A stretch of 43,867 bases of DNA from Bacteroidota bacterium (GTDB taxonomy: Bacteria; Bacteroidota; Bacteroidia; Chitinophagales; Chitinophagaceae). Shown here one piece after another: positions 8,678 through 17,844 of this stretch. Location: assembly GCA_013289065.1 (NCBI GenBank), contig JABDAP010000012.1, positions 1 to 43,867 of the forward strand, written 5' to 3'. The translations under genes were made by a program, and so were the position numbers. The first letter of the stretch is position 1, and every line of letters starts with the position of its first letter. Below the pieces are notes generated by a model that had not been told where the DNA came from, did no database searches, and was given only the letters and a program-made list of their open reading frames with translations.

Positions 8678-10060
8678 CTATATCGTACCCGCAACCTTAT
8701 TTCGTTTAACAAATTGACCATAACCTTTCTCCACCAAACACGCATTATCATCAATCACCACTTTACCACGCAGCAGAACGGTTTTTACTTTACCTGTAAC
8801 TTCCCAACCCTCATAGCCACTGTAATCAACATTCATATGATGCGTTTTTGCAGACAGTGTATGCTTTTCATCCGCATCAAATAAAATAATATCCGCATCA
8901 CTGCCCACAGCAACCGTTCCTTTTTTCGGAAACATGCCAAATATTTTCGCCGCATTGGTAGAAGCAACTTCTACAAATTTATTCAATGATATCTTTCCTT
9001 TCTTAACGCCTTCACTGAATAATAACTCCATCCTGTTTTCAATTGCCGGATGGCCGTTGGGTATTTTTGAAAAATCATCCTTGCCCATTAATTTCTGTTC
9101 CCACATAAACGGACAATGATCCGTTGCCACAACATTTACCAGGCCCTGGTTAATGCCGGCCCATAATGTTGACTGGTCTTTTTTCTCACGCAGGGGAGGG
9201 CTCATTACCCATTTTGCACCTTCAAAATCTTTTTCATATAATGAAGCATCCAGGATCAAATACTGAATACAGGTTTCAACAAATACTTTTTGATTTCTTC
9301 TGGTAGCATTTCTTACGGCATTCAAAGCGCCTTCGCAGGTTAAATGAACAATATAACCTGGGCAGCCCGTATAATTCGCCATATCCGCAAAACGCCCGCT
9401 GGCTTCGGCTTCCGTAACTTCCGGCTGGGATAAATAATGATAGAGCGGCGCCAGTTTTCCTTCGGCTTTATTTTTCGCAACGAGGAAATCGATCATGTCG
9501 CCATTGGTTGCGTGCACATTGATCAGCCCGCCATGTTTTTTTACTTCCTGCATCAAGCCGATCATCTGCCTGTCATCGATCATCAATGCGCCTTTGTATG
9601 CCATGAATGTTTTAAAAGAACTGATGCCTTCTTTTTCAATAATGTCTTTGATCTCTTTTTTTGTATCCTCGTTAAAGTCCGTTACGGCCATATGAAAGCT
9701 ATAATCGCCAACTGCATTGCCGTTTGCGCGGCTGTTCCATTCATCCAATGCGGCGCGTAAACTGTTTCCCTGTTTTTGTAAGATAAAATCGATCACCGTA
9801 GTCGTCCCGCCAAATAAAGCGGCGCGCGTACCCGTTTCATAATTATCGCTGGAATAGGTTCCCATGAACGGCATGTCGAGATGCACGTGCGGATCAATAC
9901 CACCGGGCATCACGAGCTTCCCTGTAGCATCAATTATTTGGTCGGCAGTAACGTTCAGATCTTTCCCGATCGCTTTGATCGTTTCACCTTCAATAAAAAC
10001 ATCGGCGATGTAATCATCGGTTGCGGTTACTACTCTTCCGTTTTTAATTAGTATACTCAT
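8678..10060 (-). CDS. Dihydropyrimidinase / D-hydantoinase
   Basis: Amidohydrolase MPGGIDPHVHLDMPFMGTYSSDNYETGTRAALFGGTT, VVATDHCPF, GSDADIILFD. Start trimmed to MSILIKNGRV: the upstream 17 codons in the ORF track come from repeat sequence. Confidence 0.92.
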   Translation of the reverse strand: MSILIKNGRVVTATDDYIADVFIEGETIKAIGKDLNVTADQIIDATGKLVMPGGIDPHVHLDMPFMGTYSSDNYETGTRAALFGGTTTVIDFILQKQGNSLRAALDEWNSRANGNAVGDYSFHMAVTDFNEDTKKEIKDIIEKEGISSFKTFMAYKGALMIDDRQMIGLMQEVKKHGGLINVHATNGDMIDFLVAKNKAEGKLAPLYHYLSQPEVTEAEASGRFADMANYTGCPGYIVHLTCEGALNAVRNATRRNQKVFVETCIQYLILDASLYEKDFEGAKWVMSPPLREKKDQSTLWAGINQGLVNVVATDHCPFMWEQKLMGKDDFSKIPNGHPAIENRMELLFSEGVKKGKISLNKFVEVASTNAAKIFGMFPKKGTVAVGSDADIILFDADEKHTLSAKTHHMNVDYSGYEGWEVTGKVKTVLLRGKVVIDDNACLVEKGYGQFVKRNKVAGTI

Positions 10061-10077
10061 AGAAATATTTTTAAATG

Positions 10078-10156
10078 GCACGCGGATGACGCGGATCAAA
10101 CGGATCATCACTGATCAGATCCGTATTTATCCGCTAAATCTGCGTCATCTGCGTGC
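10078..10156. repeat. Palindromic intergenic repeat (gcacgcggatgacgcggat family, 9-bp words)
   Basis: Left gcacgcggatgacgcggat (10078-10096), right atctgcgtcatctgcgtgc (10138-10156); 17/19 pair. Touches the stop codon of the NCS1 gene. Confidence 0.85.
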
Positions 10157-11601
10157 TATTTCTTTTTCATTAAGAACCAATATACAAATCCACTCACACC
10201 AAATCCAACAAACCATGCATAATTATAAATATGCGTGATCCATGTTGGAAAAATATCTGCATCAACCAATTTAATCGTTGTTAAAAAACCCGGAACGTTT
10301 GGTGCAATACCGATCAGCAACGCTAATAAAGCCGAGCGGTTAAATCCATTAAGGTAACTGTATCTTCCTTTTGCATTATACAATTCATCAACAACAAGGG
10401 TTTGCCGGCGGATAAAATAATAATCAACGATCATGATACCGCCAACAGGGCCGAGCAAACTGGAATAACCTACCAGCCAGGTAAAAATATAACCGCTTGG
10501 ATCGGCAATTAATTTCCATGGAAAAATAATGATGCCGATAATACCGGTAATATATCCTCCCTTTCTGAAATTTATTTTGGCCGGTGCAAGATTTGCAAAA
10601 TCATTTGCTGGGCTCACAATATTTGCAGCGATGTTTGTTGCCAATGTTGAAATTGCAACTGCGATCATTGCAATACTTACTAAAAGTTTACTGTCAAATC
10701 TTCCCGCCAATACCAACGGATCCCAGATCGTTGTTCCATAAATAATGGCGGTTGCTGATGTTACTACCACCCCGATAAAAGAAAATAATGTCATTGATGT
10801 TGGCAAGGCAACAGCCTGTCCTGTGATCTGCGCTTTCTGGCTTTTTGCATAACGGGTAAAATCCGGAATATTCAATGATAATGTTGCCCAGAAACCAACC
10901 ATGCCTGTTAGCGCAGGAAAAAAGAAAGCAAAGAAACCCGATGCAGATGCGAATCTGGAAGGCTGGCTTAAAATAGGCCCCAGCCCATGCCCAGCATTGA
11001 TCGCCCAGAATAAAAGCGCTAATGCAGCAACCGGTAAAAAGAATGCTTTGAACACTAATAATTTTTTAATGCTTTCCACACCGAGATAAACCACGTACAT
11101 ATTCAGTAACCAGAATAAAATAAAAGTAATGGCAGGCCCGGTCTGCAATCCCCATGATGTGGGAAACACCTGCGGCAATGTTTGTAATGCAGGAAACCAT
11201 AAACGCAGCATCTGATACAAAGCAAAACCACCGATCCATGTCTGAATACCAAACCATCCGCATGCAACAATGGCGCGTAACATAGCGGGTATGTTTGCGC
11301 CTGATGTTCCAAAACTTGCTCTCGCCAAAACAGGAAAGGGGATGCCATACTTCGCACCGGCATGGCCGTTCAATATCATTGGTATCAATACAACAACGTT
11401 TCCTAAAAAGATCGTGAGTATGGATTGCCACCAGTTCATGCCGCCATCGATCAATGAACTTGCGAGCATGTAGGTTGGTATGCACAAACTCATGCTGATC
11501 CACAAGGCAGCATAGTTCCATGTGTTCCACGTGCGCTTGCTTTGCGGAACAGGAGCCAGGTCTTCGCTGTAGAGGGATATGGTTCGTTGTGTTTCGGCCA
11601 T
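10156..11601 (-). CDS. NCS1 family nucleobase:cation symporter (uracil/allantoin/hydantoin type)
   Basis: 12-TM-like protein with NCS1 N-terminal motif RTWNTWNYAALWISMSLCIPTYMLASSLI.GGMNWWQSILTIFLGN and LNIPDFTRYAKS. Confidence 0.92.
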   Translation of the reverse strand: MAETQRTISLYSEDLAPVPQSKRTWNTWNYAALWISMSLCIPTYMLASSLIDGGMNWWQSILTIFLGNVVVLIPMILNGHAGAKYGIPFPVLARASFGTSGANIPAMLRAIVACGWFGIQTWIGGFALYQMLRLWFPALQTLPQVFPTSWGLQTGPAITFILFWLLNMYVVYLGVESIKKLLVFKAFFLPVAALALLFWAINAGHGLGPILSQPSRFASASGFFAFFFPALTGMVGFWATLSLNIPDFTRYAKSQKAQITGQAVALPTSMTLFSFIGVVVTSATAIIYGTTIWDPLVLAGRFDSKLLVSIAMIAVAISTLATNIAANIVSPANDFANLAPAKINFRKGGYITGIIGIIIFPWKLIADPSGYIFTWLVGYSSLLGPVGGIMIVDYYFIRRQTLVVDELYNAKGRYSYLNGFNRSALLALLIGIAPNVPGFLTTIKLVDADIFPTWITHIYNYAWFVGFGVSGFVYWFLMKKK

Positions 11602-11616
11602 TCGTTTATTTTAAAT

Positions 11617-11664
11617 GCTGAATTATGAATACTTTCATTCAACATTCATAATTCATAATTCAAC
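11617..11664. repeat. Palindromic intergenic repeat (gttgaattatgaat family, 7-bp words)
   Basis: gctgaattatgaat (11617-11630) pairs with attcataattcaac (11651-11664), 13/14; includes the stop codon of the aminotransferase. Confidence 0.8.
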
Positions 11665-13006
11665 ATTCCGTATACGCATCAGCAATTGCGATCGCTTCAC
11701 TGATAATTTCCAACCCTTCATCGATCTGTTCTTTTGTAACACATAATGGCGGGGCAATAAAAATATAGTTCCATCTTACAAAAGTGTACATGCCCAGTTC
11801 TTTGATCTTTGCGGCTACCTGATTCATCACAGCCATCTCATCCGGCTTTGCATTAAATGGCGCCATCGGTTCTTTGGTTGTTCTGTTCTTTACCAGTTCA
11901 ATACATCCCAGTAAACCGGTATTTCTAAAATCACCAATACTTGGATGCTGCGATTTCAGCTGTTCTACGCGATGCTCAACATATTTCCCCATATTGGCTG
12001 CGTTCTCAATTAAATTTTCATCATCATAGATCTTCAATGTTTCCAATGCCGCTGCACAACTTACGGGATGAGCAGAATAGGTGAGGCCCAATGGTAAAAC
12101 ATTGTCATCATATTTTGCAGCGATCTTATCGCTTACCATCAAACAACCGAATGGAAGATAACCGCATGTTAAACCCTTCGCCATCGCGATCATATCAGGA
12201 ACGATATCATGATTCTGAAACCCAAACCATTTACCCGTGCGGCCAAAGCCACTCATCACTTCATCCATAATTAATAAGATGCCGTATTTGTTGCAGATCT
12301 CTCTTACCGCTTTGAGATAACCCGCCGGATATTTTAAACAACCCGATGACCCGGATTCTCCTTCCAGTAATATCGCTGCAATATTTCCCGGCCCCTCATA
12401 CGCGATGATCCTTTCCAATTGTGCAACAGTATCCGCTAAAAAAGATTCTTCTCCATGCGCATAACGGTATAAATAAGGAAGGTCAAAATGTACAAAATTC
12501 GGCGCCTGTTGTGCGTCCACAGGCAGTTTGCGGGGATCGCCGCTAGCAGTCATCGCACCATTTGATGAGCCATGATACGATTGGTAGCGTGTTAATATTT
12601 TATGCCGGCCGGTGTATAATCTTGCCAGCTTGATTCCATTTTCAATAGATGTTGCGCCGCATAAAGTAAAGAATGCTTTATTCAGGTCGCCCGGGCATAT
12701 TTCTGCCAATTTTTTACCAAGATCACCACGCACTTTGGTTACACAACTCGGCGTAACATAACTAACCTCCTGCATTTGTTTTACCACTGCTTCGGTAATG
12801 CGTTGGTTGCCGTGGCCAATATTTACATTCATCAACCCCGATGAAAAATCGATATAACGTTTATCGTCATAATCATACAAATACACGCCCTCGCCATATT
12901 TCACAGCGATCGGTGCAATGCCTTTTTGTTTGCTCCATGAAAATAACGTGTAGTCAAGATTGTCCTGGATAATTTCCTGTGTTTCTGAAATGCTTTTCGT
13001 TTCCAT
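11660..13006 (-). CDS. Class III aminotransferase (probable beta-alanine transaminase)
   Basis: PLP fold-type I class III: FTLCGATSIENGIKLAR, LIMDEVMSGFGRTGKWFGFQ, MAKGLTCGYLPFG (Lys); context next to malonate-semialdehyde dehydrogenase. Confidence 0.88.
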   Translation of the reverse strand: METKSISETQEIIQDNLDYTLFSWSKQKGIAPIAVKYGEGVYLYDYDDKRYIDFSSGLMNVNIGHGNQRITEAVVKQMQEVSYVTPSCVTKVRGDLGKKLAEICPGDLNKAFFTLCGATSIENGIKLARLYTGRHKILTRYQSYHGSSNGAMTASGDPRKLPVDAQQAPNFVHFDLPYLYRYAHGEESFLADTVAQLERIIAYEGPGNIAAILLEGESGSSGCLKYPAGYLKAVREICNKYGILLIMDEVMSGFGRTGKWFGFQNHDIVPDMIAMAKGLTCGYLPFGCLMVSDKIAAKYDDNVLPLGLTYSAHPVSCAAALETLKIYDDENLIENAANMGKYVEHRVEQLKSQHPSIGDFRNTGLLGCIELVKNRTTKEPMAPFNAKPDEMAVMNQVAAKIKELGMYTFVRWNYIFIAPPLCVTKEQIDEGLEIISEAIAIADAYTEC

Positions 13007-13022
13007 AGTATTTTTTTTATTT

Positions 13023-13078
13023 ACCCCCGCCCCTGAAGGGGAGTTTAATTCTCTTGCTCCCTTTCAGGGGCGGGGGCA
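13023..13078. repeat. Palindromic intergenic repeat (cccccgcccctgaagggga)
   Basis: cccccgcccctgaagggga (13024-13042) pairs with tccctttcaggggcggggg (13058-13076), 18/19. Confidence 0.85.
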
Positions 13079-13089
13079 AGTATGATAAT

Positions 13090-14547
13090 TTAACTCATCC
13101 AATTCACTCCGGCTTCCGGGTTCCACTTCGTTGTACTCTTTTTCAATTTCGTCCAGAATTCAATGGAACTTTTTCCGGTAATATCACCCACACCAAATTT
13201 ACTCTCGTTCCATCCGCCAAAAGAAAAAGGCTCGCGGGGCACCGGTACGCCTACGTTTACACCGATCATGCCTGCACTTGCCCTGTCAATAATATATCGC
13301 GCCATGCCGCCGTTTTGTGTAAATACACTCGCCGCGTTTCCATATGGGTTGGCATTTTCAATAACCAATGCTTCATCAACTGTTTCCGTCCGCATAATGC
13401 TGATAACAGGGCCAAAAATTTCTTCTGTTGCTACAGACATGTCCGGCCTCACAAAATCGATCACTGTCGGGCCAACATAGGTTCCGTTTTCTTTACCTGC
13501 AACTTTTGTGTTGCGCCCATCCACCAATATTTTAGCGCCCTGTTGTTCTGCCTCCGTTATATAACGCTCGATCCGTTCCTGGGATTGTTTATTAATTACT
13601 GCCCCGAGATTTTTCCCCGGAATGATTTTTCTTGCTTCATCACATATCTTGGCAATAATATGATCCACATTGCCCACACCGATCATGGCACTCGCTGCCA
13701 TACAACGCTGGCCCGCACAGCCACTCATCGATGCCGCCACATTCTGTGCCGTCATTTCAGGTTTTGCATCAGGCAATACCATCAGGTGATTTTTTGCACC
13801 GCCTAAGGCGAGGCATCTTTTATAATGACTGGTAGCACGTTGATAAACGATCTTCGCAATTTTTGTTGAACCAACAAAAGATACCGCTTCAATTCCCGGG
13901 TGATCGCAGATCGCTTCCACTATCTCAACATCGCCGTGAACAATATTAAATACGCCATCAGGTAAACCGGCTTCTTTTAATAACCCGGCTAACCTGCCGC
14001 AACTCAACGGCACTTTCTCCGAAGGTTTCATGATCATGCAATTGCCCAGTGCGATGGCGTTTGGCAGTGTCCAGTTAGGAACCATCGACGGAAAATTAAA
14101 CGGAACGATCGATGCCACTACACCCAGCGCCACATGTTCTGTTCTGCATTCAACGCCACGGCTCACTTCCAGCACTTCACCCGTAACCAGCTGCGGAAGT
14201 GATGTGGCAAATTCAGTCAGTTCAATACACTTTTCTATTTCCGCAACAGATTCGCCATATGTTTTCCCGTTTTCTTCTGTGCACAATTCAGCTAATTCTT
14301 TTAAATGCTTTTCCAGTAAATATTTATAACGGAAAAAAACCTGTACGCGTTCTTTGATCGGTGTTCTGCTCCATGCAGGAAATGCCGCTTTGGCTGCGTT
14401 GACAGCCTCATCGAGGTCTTTTGAGGTTGACATGGGAACGGTTGACAAAAGATTTCCGTCAACCGGAGAGGCCACTTCTATTTTGCGGCTGTTGACACTG
14501 TTTACAAACTGCCCGTTTATATAATTCTGAATGGCTGGGTATTTCAT
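13090..14547 (-). CDS. mmsA: CoA-acylating methylmalonate-semialdehyde (malonate-semialdehyde) dehydrogenase
   Basis: ALDH fold with GVVASIVPFNFPSMVPNWTLPNAIALGN, AASMSGCAGQRCMA, GVNVGVPVPREPFSFGGWNESKFG. Confidence 0.92.
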   Translation of the reverse strand: MKYPAIQNYINGQFVNSVNSRKIEVASPVDGNLLSTVPMSTSKDLDEAVNAAKAAFPAWSRTPIKERVQVFFRYKYLLEKHLKELAELCTEENGKTYGESVAEIEKCIELTEFATSLPQLVTGEVLEVSRGVECRTEHVALGVVASIVPFNFPSMVPNWTLPNAIALGNCMIMKPSEKVPLSCGRLAGLLKEAGLPDGVFNIVHGDVEIVEAICDHPGIEAVSFVGSTKIAKIVYQRATSHYKRCLALGGAKNHLMVLPDAKPEMTAQNVAASMSGCAGQRCMAASAMIGVGNVDHIIAKICDEARKIIPGKNLGAVINKQSQERIERYITEAEQQGAKILVDGRNTKVAGKENGTYVGPTVIDFVRPDMSVATEEIFGPVISIMRTETVDEALVIENANPYGNAASVFTQNGGMARYIIDRASAGMIGVNVGVPVPREPFSFGGWNESKFGVGDITGKSSIEFWTKLKKSTTKWNPEAGVNWMS

Positions 14548-14667
14548 TGTATTGGTTTAGTTGCTGAAATATTTATAGAAATAAACGTTCAAAGTAAAAA
14601 TATTTTAGTGAATGACAAAATAATAACAGTATTTTTATTTTCAGATTTCAAACGTTTACAAACGGTT

Positions 14668-15150
14668 ATGCTCAAGAACGGCGCGTCAATGGATGACCTT
14701 GATTTTTCGATCGTGTCCTGTTTACAACAGGATGGCAGGATGTCGTTCACGGTAATGGCGGGCCAGTTAAAAGTTTCTGTTGGTACTATCCGCACACGCA
14801 TGAACAAACTGATCGAAGATGGAACCATCAACATTATCGGAAGGGTTGACCCCGATAAAGTAGGCTTTCGTTCTTATGCACATATTGCTGTGTTTGTGCG
14901 GCCCGCTACTTTAAAAGAAGAAGTTGCACAAAAGATCGCTGGCCTTCCCGAGGTAAGTTTTCTCGCTATGACCTCCGGCGATTATGATCTCGAAGTAGAT
15001 GTGATGTGCCGCGATAATGACCATCTCGTAAATTTTGTAAACGGCATCTCTGCATTTGAAGGAGTGCATCAAACAAAAACCACTATCTACTTTAAAGTAT
15101 ATAAATACGCGCAGCCCGACCTCGGTCTTCTCAAAAATAACTCTGCGTAA
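14668..15150 (+). CDS. Lrp/AsnC family transcriptional regulator
   Basis: MDDLDFSIVSCLQQDGRMSFTVMAGQLKVSVGTIRTRMNKLIEDGTI HTH and RAM domain; divergent from mmsA. The ORF track starts upstream at 14608. Confidence 0.92.
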   Translation: MLKNGASMDDLDFSIVSCLQQDGRMSFTVMAGQLKVSVGTIRTRMNKLIEDGTINIIGRVDPDKVGFRSYAHIAVFVRPATLKEEVAQKIAGLPEVSFLAMTSGDYDLEVDVMCRDNDHLVNFVNGISAFEGVHQTKTTIYFKVYKYAQPDLGLLKNNSA

Positions 15151-15191
15151 CCTCCGCATTTGTTGGAAGTAATTTGTTTTTTAAGTTTCAT

Positions 15192-15237
15192 TTTTACCCC
15201 TGCCCTAAAGGGGTTCCCTTTTAGGGCAGGGGTAAAA
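15192..15237. repeat. Palindromic intergenic repeat (ttttacccctgccctaaa)
   Basis: ttttacccctgccctaaagggg/ccttttagggcaggggtaaaa; perfect 18-bp stem with very short loop; resembles the element at 13023-13078. Confidence 0.85.
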
Positions 15238-15290
15238 TGGAAAATCTTTGTAAATGTTTGCTATGTTTATTGTATCAATCATTAACTATT

Positions 15291-16646
15291 ATGAACAGGA
15301 AAGAGTTTGTCAAAACAACGGGCATTGCAGCGGTTGGTTTGACTGTATTACCAGGCATGCAATTATTTGCCAACAACGCAGATGCAAAAGTAAAGATCGC
15401 TGTGATCGGTGTAGGCGAACGGGGCAGGAGCCATGTTGATTTACTATTAAGAAGGGATGATGTTGATTTGATAGCTATCTGCGATGTTGACAACCGCGCA
15501 CTTACTTCTACCAAAGAACTGATCGCTAAGAGTAATAAAAAAATGCCTGAAGTGTTTACAGGCGATGTGAATGCATGGAAAACCTTACTGGAGAAAAAAC
15601 AAGTGGATGCAGTGATCATTGCCACTCCATGGGAATGGCATAAACCCATGATCATCGGTGCACTGGAATCAGGTATTACATATATTGGGTCAGAAGTGAT
15701 CGTTGGCATTACACTCGAAGATCATTGGGAAGTAGTGCATGCTGCAGAAAAATACAAAGCCAATGTAATGATGCTCGAAAATGTTTGCTACCGCCGTGAT
15801 GTAATGGCTGTATTGAATATGGTGAGACAGGGATTGTTTGGAGAACTGATCCATCTGCAGGGCGGCTATCAACACGATCTGCGTGAAGTAAAATTCAATG
15901 ATGGCGTGAATGTATACGGACATGGCGTTGAGTTTGGCGAGAAAGGGTTTTCAGAAGCGCACTGGAGAACGGAACATTCTGTTCATCGCAATGGAGACCT
16001 GTATCCAACACATGGCATCGGGCCGATCGCGAATTATATCAACATCAATCGTGGTAACCGTTTTCATTCGCTTTGCTCTTTTTCATCAAAAGCAAGAGGG
16101 TTGCATAATTATATTGTAAAACAGGGAGGCGAAAATCATCCCAACGCAAAAGTTAATTTTAAGCTGGGCGATGTTGTTACCACTTCCATCAATTGTGTAA
16201 ACGGCGAAACCATTTTGTTGCAGCATGATACGGATCTGCCCAGGCCATATTCATTAGGTTTTCGTGTACAGGGTACGGAAGGTTTATGGATTGATGTAAA
16301 CAAAAGTATCTATATACAGGAAAGATCTGCAAAAGCGCATCAATGGGATGATGCGCAGCTATGGCTTGATAAATACGATCACCCGTTATGGAAAAGATGG
16401 AGTAAAGAATCTGCAGGCGCAGGCCATGGAGGAATGGATTTTTTTGTGATACATGCATTCATCGAATCCATCAAACAAAAAACACCAACGCCATTGGATG
16501 TGTACGATGCGGCAACCTGGAGCGCTATTTCTCCATTAAGTGAAAGATCCATCGCATTGGGAAATCAAACAGTAGAATTCCCTGATTTTACGGGCGGGCA
16601 ATGGATGTACCGGAAGCCTGTGTTTTCTTTGGGAGACGACTTTTAA
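15291..16646 (+). CDS. Gfo/Idh/MocA family oxidoreductase, GH109 (alpha-N-acetylgalactosaminidase)-like
   Basis: Signal-like N-terminus MNRKEFVKTTGIAAVGLTVLPG; Rossmann VKIAVIGVGERGRSHVDLL; NGDLYPTHGIGPIANYININRGNRF typical of GH109. Confidence 0.85.
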   Translation: MNRKEFVKTTGIAAVGLTVLPGMQLFANNADAKVKIAVIGVGERGRSHVDLLLRRDDVDLIAICDVDNRALTSTKELIAKSNKKMPEVFTGDVNAWKTLLEKKQVDAVIIATPWEWHKPMIIGALESGITYIGSEVIVGITLEDHWEVVHAAEKYKANVMMLENVCYRRDVMAVLNMVRQGLFGELIHLQGGYQHDLREVKFNDGVNVYGHGVEFGEKGFSEAHWRTEHSVHRNGDLYPTHGIGPIANYININRGNRFHSLCSFSSKARGLHNYIVKQGGENHPNAKVNFKLGDVVTTSINCVNGETILLQHDTDLPRPYSLGFRVQGTEGLWIDVNKSIYIQERSAKAHQWDDAQLWLDKYDHPLWKRWSKESAGAGHGGMDFFVIHAFIESIKQKTPTPLDVYDAATWSAISPLSERSIALGNQTVEFPDFTGGQWMYRKPVFSLGDDF

Positions 16647-16647
16647 G

Positions 16648-16677
16648 AAGTCAAAAGTTAAAAGTTAAAAGTCAAAA
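16648..16677. repeat. Tandem 7-mer array (agtcaaa/agttaaa/agttaaa/agtcaaa)
   Basis: Four contiguous 7-bp units read directly at 16649-16676, between two CDSs; no opposing arm. Confidence 0.75.
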
Positions 16678-16681
16678 TCGG

Positions 16682-17716
16682 ATGGAGATATTACATGCTG
16701 TTTTAAAGAAATATGGTATAAATAAAAACGCGCAGATCGAATCTTTCGGTACGGGCCTGATCAATCATACCTGGAAAATAAATGCGGATGATCAAAGTTA
16801 TATTCTCCAAAAAATCAATTCAAATGTATTCAAAGACCCTGCTGCTATTGCGGTTAACATTCGTTCAGTTGCAGACTACCTCAAACAAAACTATCCGGAT
16901 TATTTATTTATAGCGCCATTAAAAACACTTGATGGAAATGAAATGGTTGAAGCTGATGGAAATCATTACCGGTTGATCCCTTTCGTAAATAATTCTCATT
17001 CAAAAGATGTATTAACAAATGCAGGGCAGGCTTTTGAAGCAGCCAGACAATTTGGAAAATTCACCAGACTGCTTTCAGGATTTGATGCAGGTAGTTTGAA
17101 AACAACATTGCCCTCATTTCACGATCTTAGTTTGCGATATAAACAATTTCTGCAATCGCTTGAAACCGGAAACCGGAAACGAATAGAAGGGTCAGGCGAA
17201 TTAATTGAATTCACACAACAACACAATGACATCGTTACACAATTCGAATCTATTCAAAAAGGCCCCGCTTTTAAAAAACGCGTAACGCATCACGATACCA
17301 AGATCAGTAATGTGCTATTTGATGAGTCTGATAAAGCGATCTGCGTGATAGACCTTGATACACTTATGCCCGGTTACTTTATCAGCGATGTAGGAGATAT
17401 GATGCGAACCTATCTTCCCACAGTCAGCGAAGAAGAAAAAGACTTTTCGAAAATTGATATTCGCGATAATGTTTACAAAGCCATAGCAGACGGCTACCGC
17501 AGCGAAATGGAAGACGAGTTATCTGCCGATGAAAAAGATCATTTTTTCTATGCGGGTGTTTTTATGATCTATATGCAGGCGCTCCGTTTTCTCACCGATC
17601 ATTTCAACAACGACGTTTATTATGGCGCAAAATATCCCGGGCATAATTTGATACGGGCAAATAACCAGGTTGTTTTATTGCAAAAGCTGCTTGAGAAAAA
17701 AAGTATACTATCGTAA
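16682..17716 (+). CDS. Phosphotransferase (APH-fold) enzyme, N-acetylhexosamine kinase-like
   Basis: VTHHDTKISNVLFDESDKAICVIDLDTLMPGYFISDVGDMMRTY (kinase HxD and DxD motifs); YILQKINSNVFKDP N-terminus resembles NahK-type proteins. Confidence 0.8.
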   Translation: MEILHAVLKKYGINKNAQIESFGTGLINHTWKINADDQSYILQKINSNVFKDPAAIAVNIRSVADYLKQNYPDYLFIAPLKTLDGNEMVEADGNHYRLIPFVNNSHSKDVLTNAGQAFEAARQFGKFTRLLSGFDAGSLKTTLPSFHDLSLRYKQFLQSLETGNRKRIEGSGELIEFTQQHNDIVTQFESIQKGPAFKKRVTHHDTKISNVLFDESDKAICVIDLDTLMPGYFISDVGDMMRTYLPTVSEEEKDFSKIDIRDNVYKAIADGYRSEMEDELSADEKDHFFYAGVFMIYMQALRFLTDHFNNDVYYGAKYPGHNLIRANNQVVLLQKLLEKKSILS

Positions 17717-17750
17717 TTGTCGCAATTCATTTTTATCCTTTGTGTCCTTC

Positions 17751-17826
17751 GCGCGCCTTCCTTTGCGTCACTCTGCGGTTAATAGCCTCTGTTTCAAACC
17801 GCAGAGTGACGCAAAGGAAGGCGCGC
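17751..17826. repeat. Perfect 30-bp inverted repeat (aaccgcagagtgacgcaaaggaaggcgcgc)
   Basis: 17751-17780 gcgcgccttcctttgcgtcactctgcggtt is the exact reverse complement of 17797-17826; 16-nt loop. Confidence 0.95.
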
Positions 17827-17844
17827 AGAGGGTACGAAGAAAAA

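Noticed and set aside
8572-8754. 60-aa minus-strand ORF
   Set aside because: Created by the palindromic repeat and overlaps the 3' end of dihydropyrimidinase.
10061-10111. N-terminal extension MMIRLIRVIRVPFKNIS of the dihydropyrimidinase ORF
   Set aside because: Encoded largely by the cgcggatga repeat; MSILIKNGRV is the standard start for this family.
13054-13806. 250-aa plus-strand ORF
   Set aside because: Antisense to mmsA; Cys/His/Arg-rich shadow translation, no domain signature.
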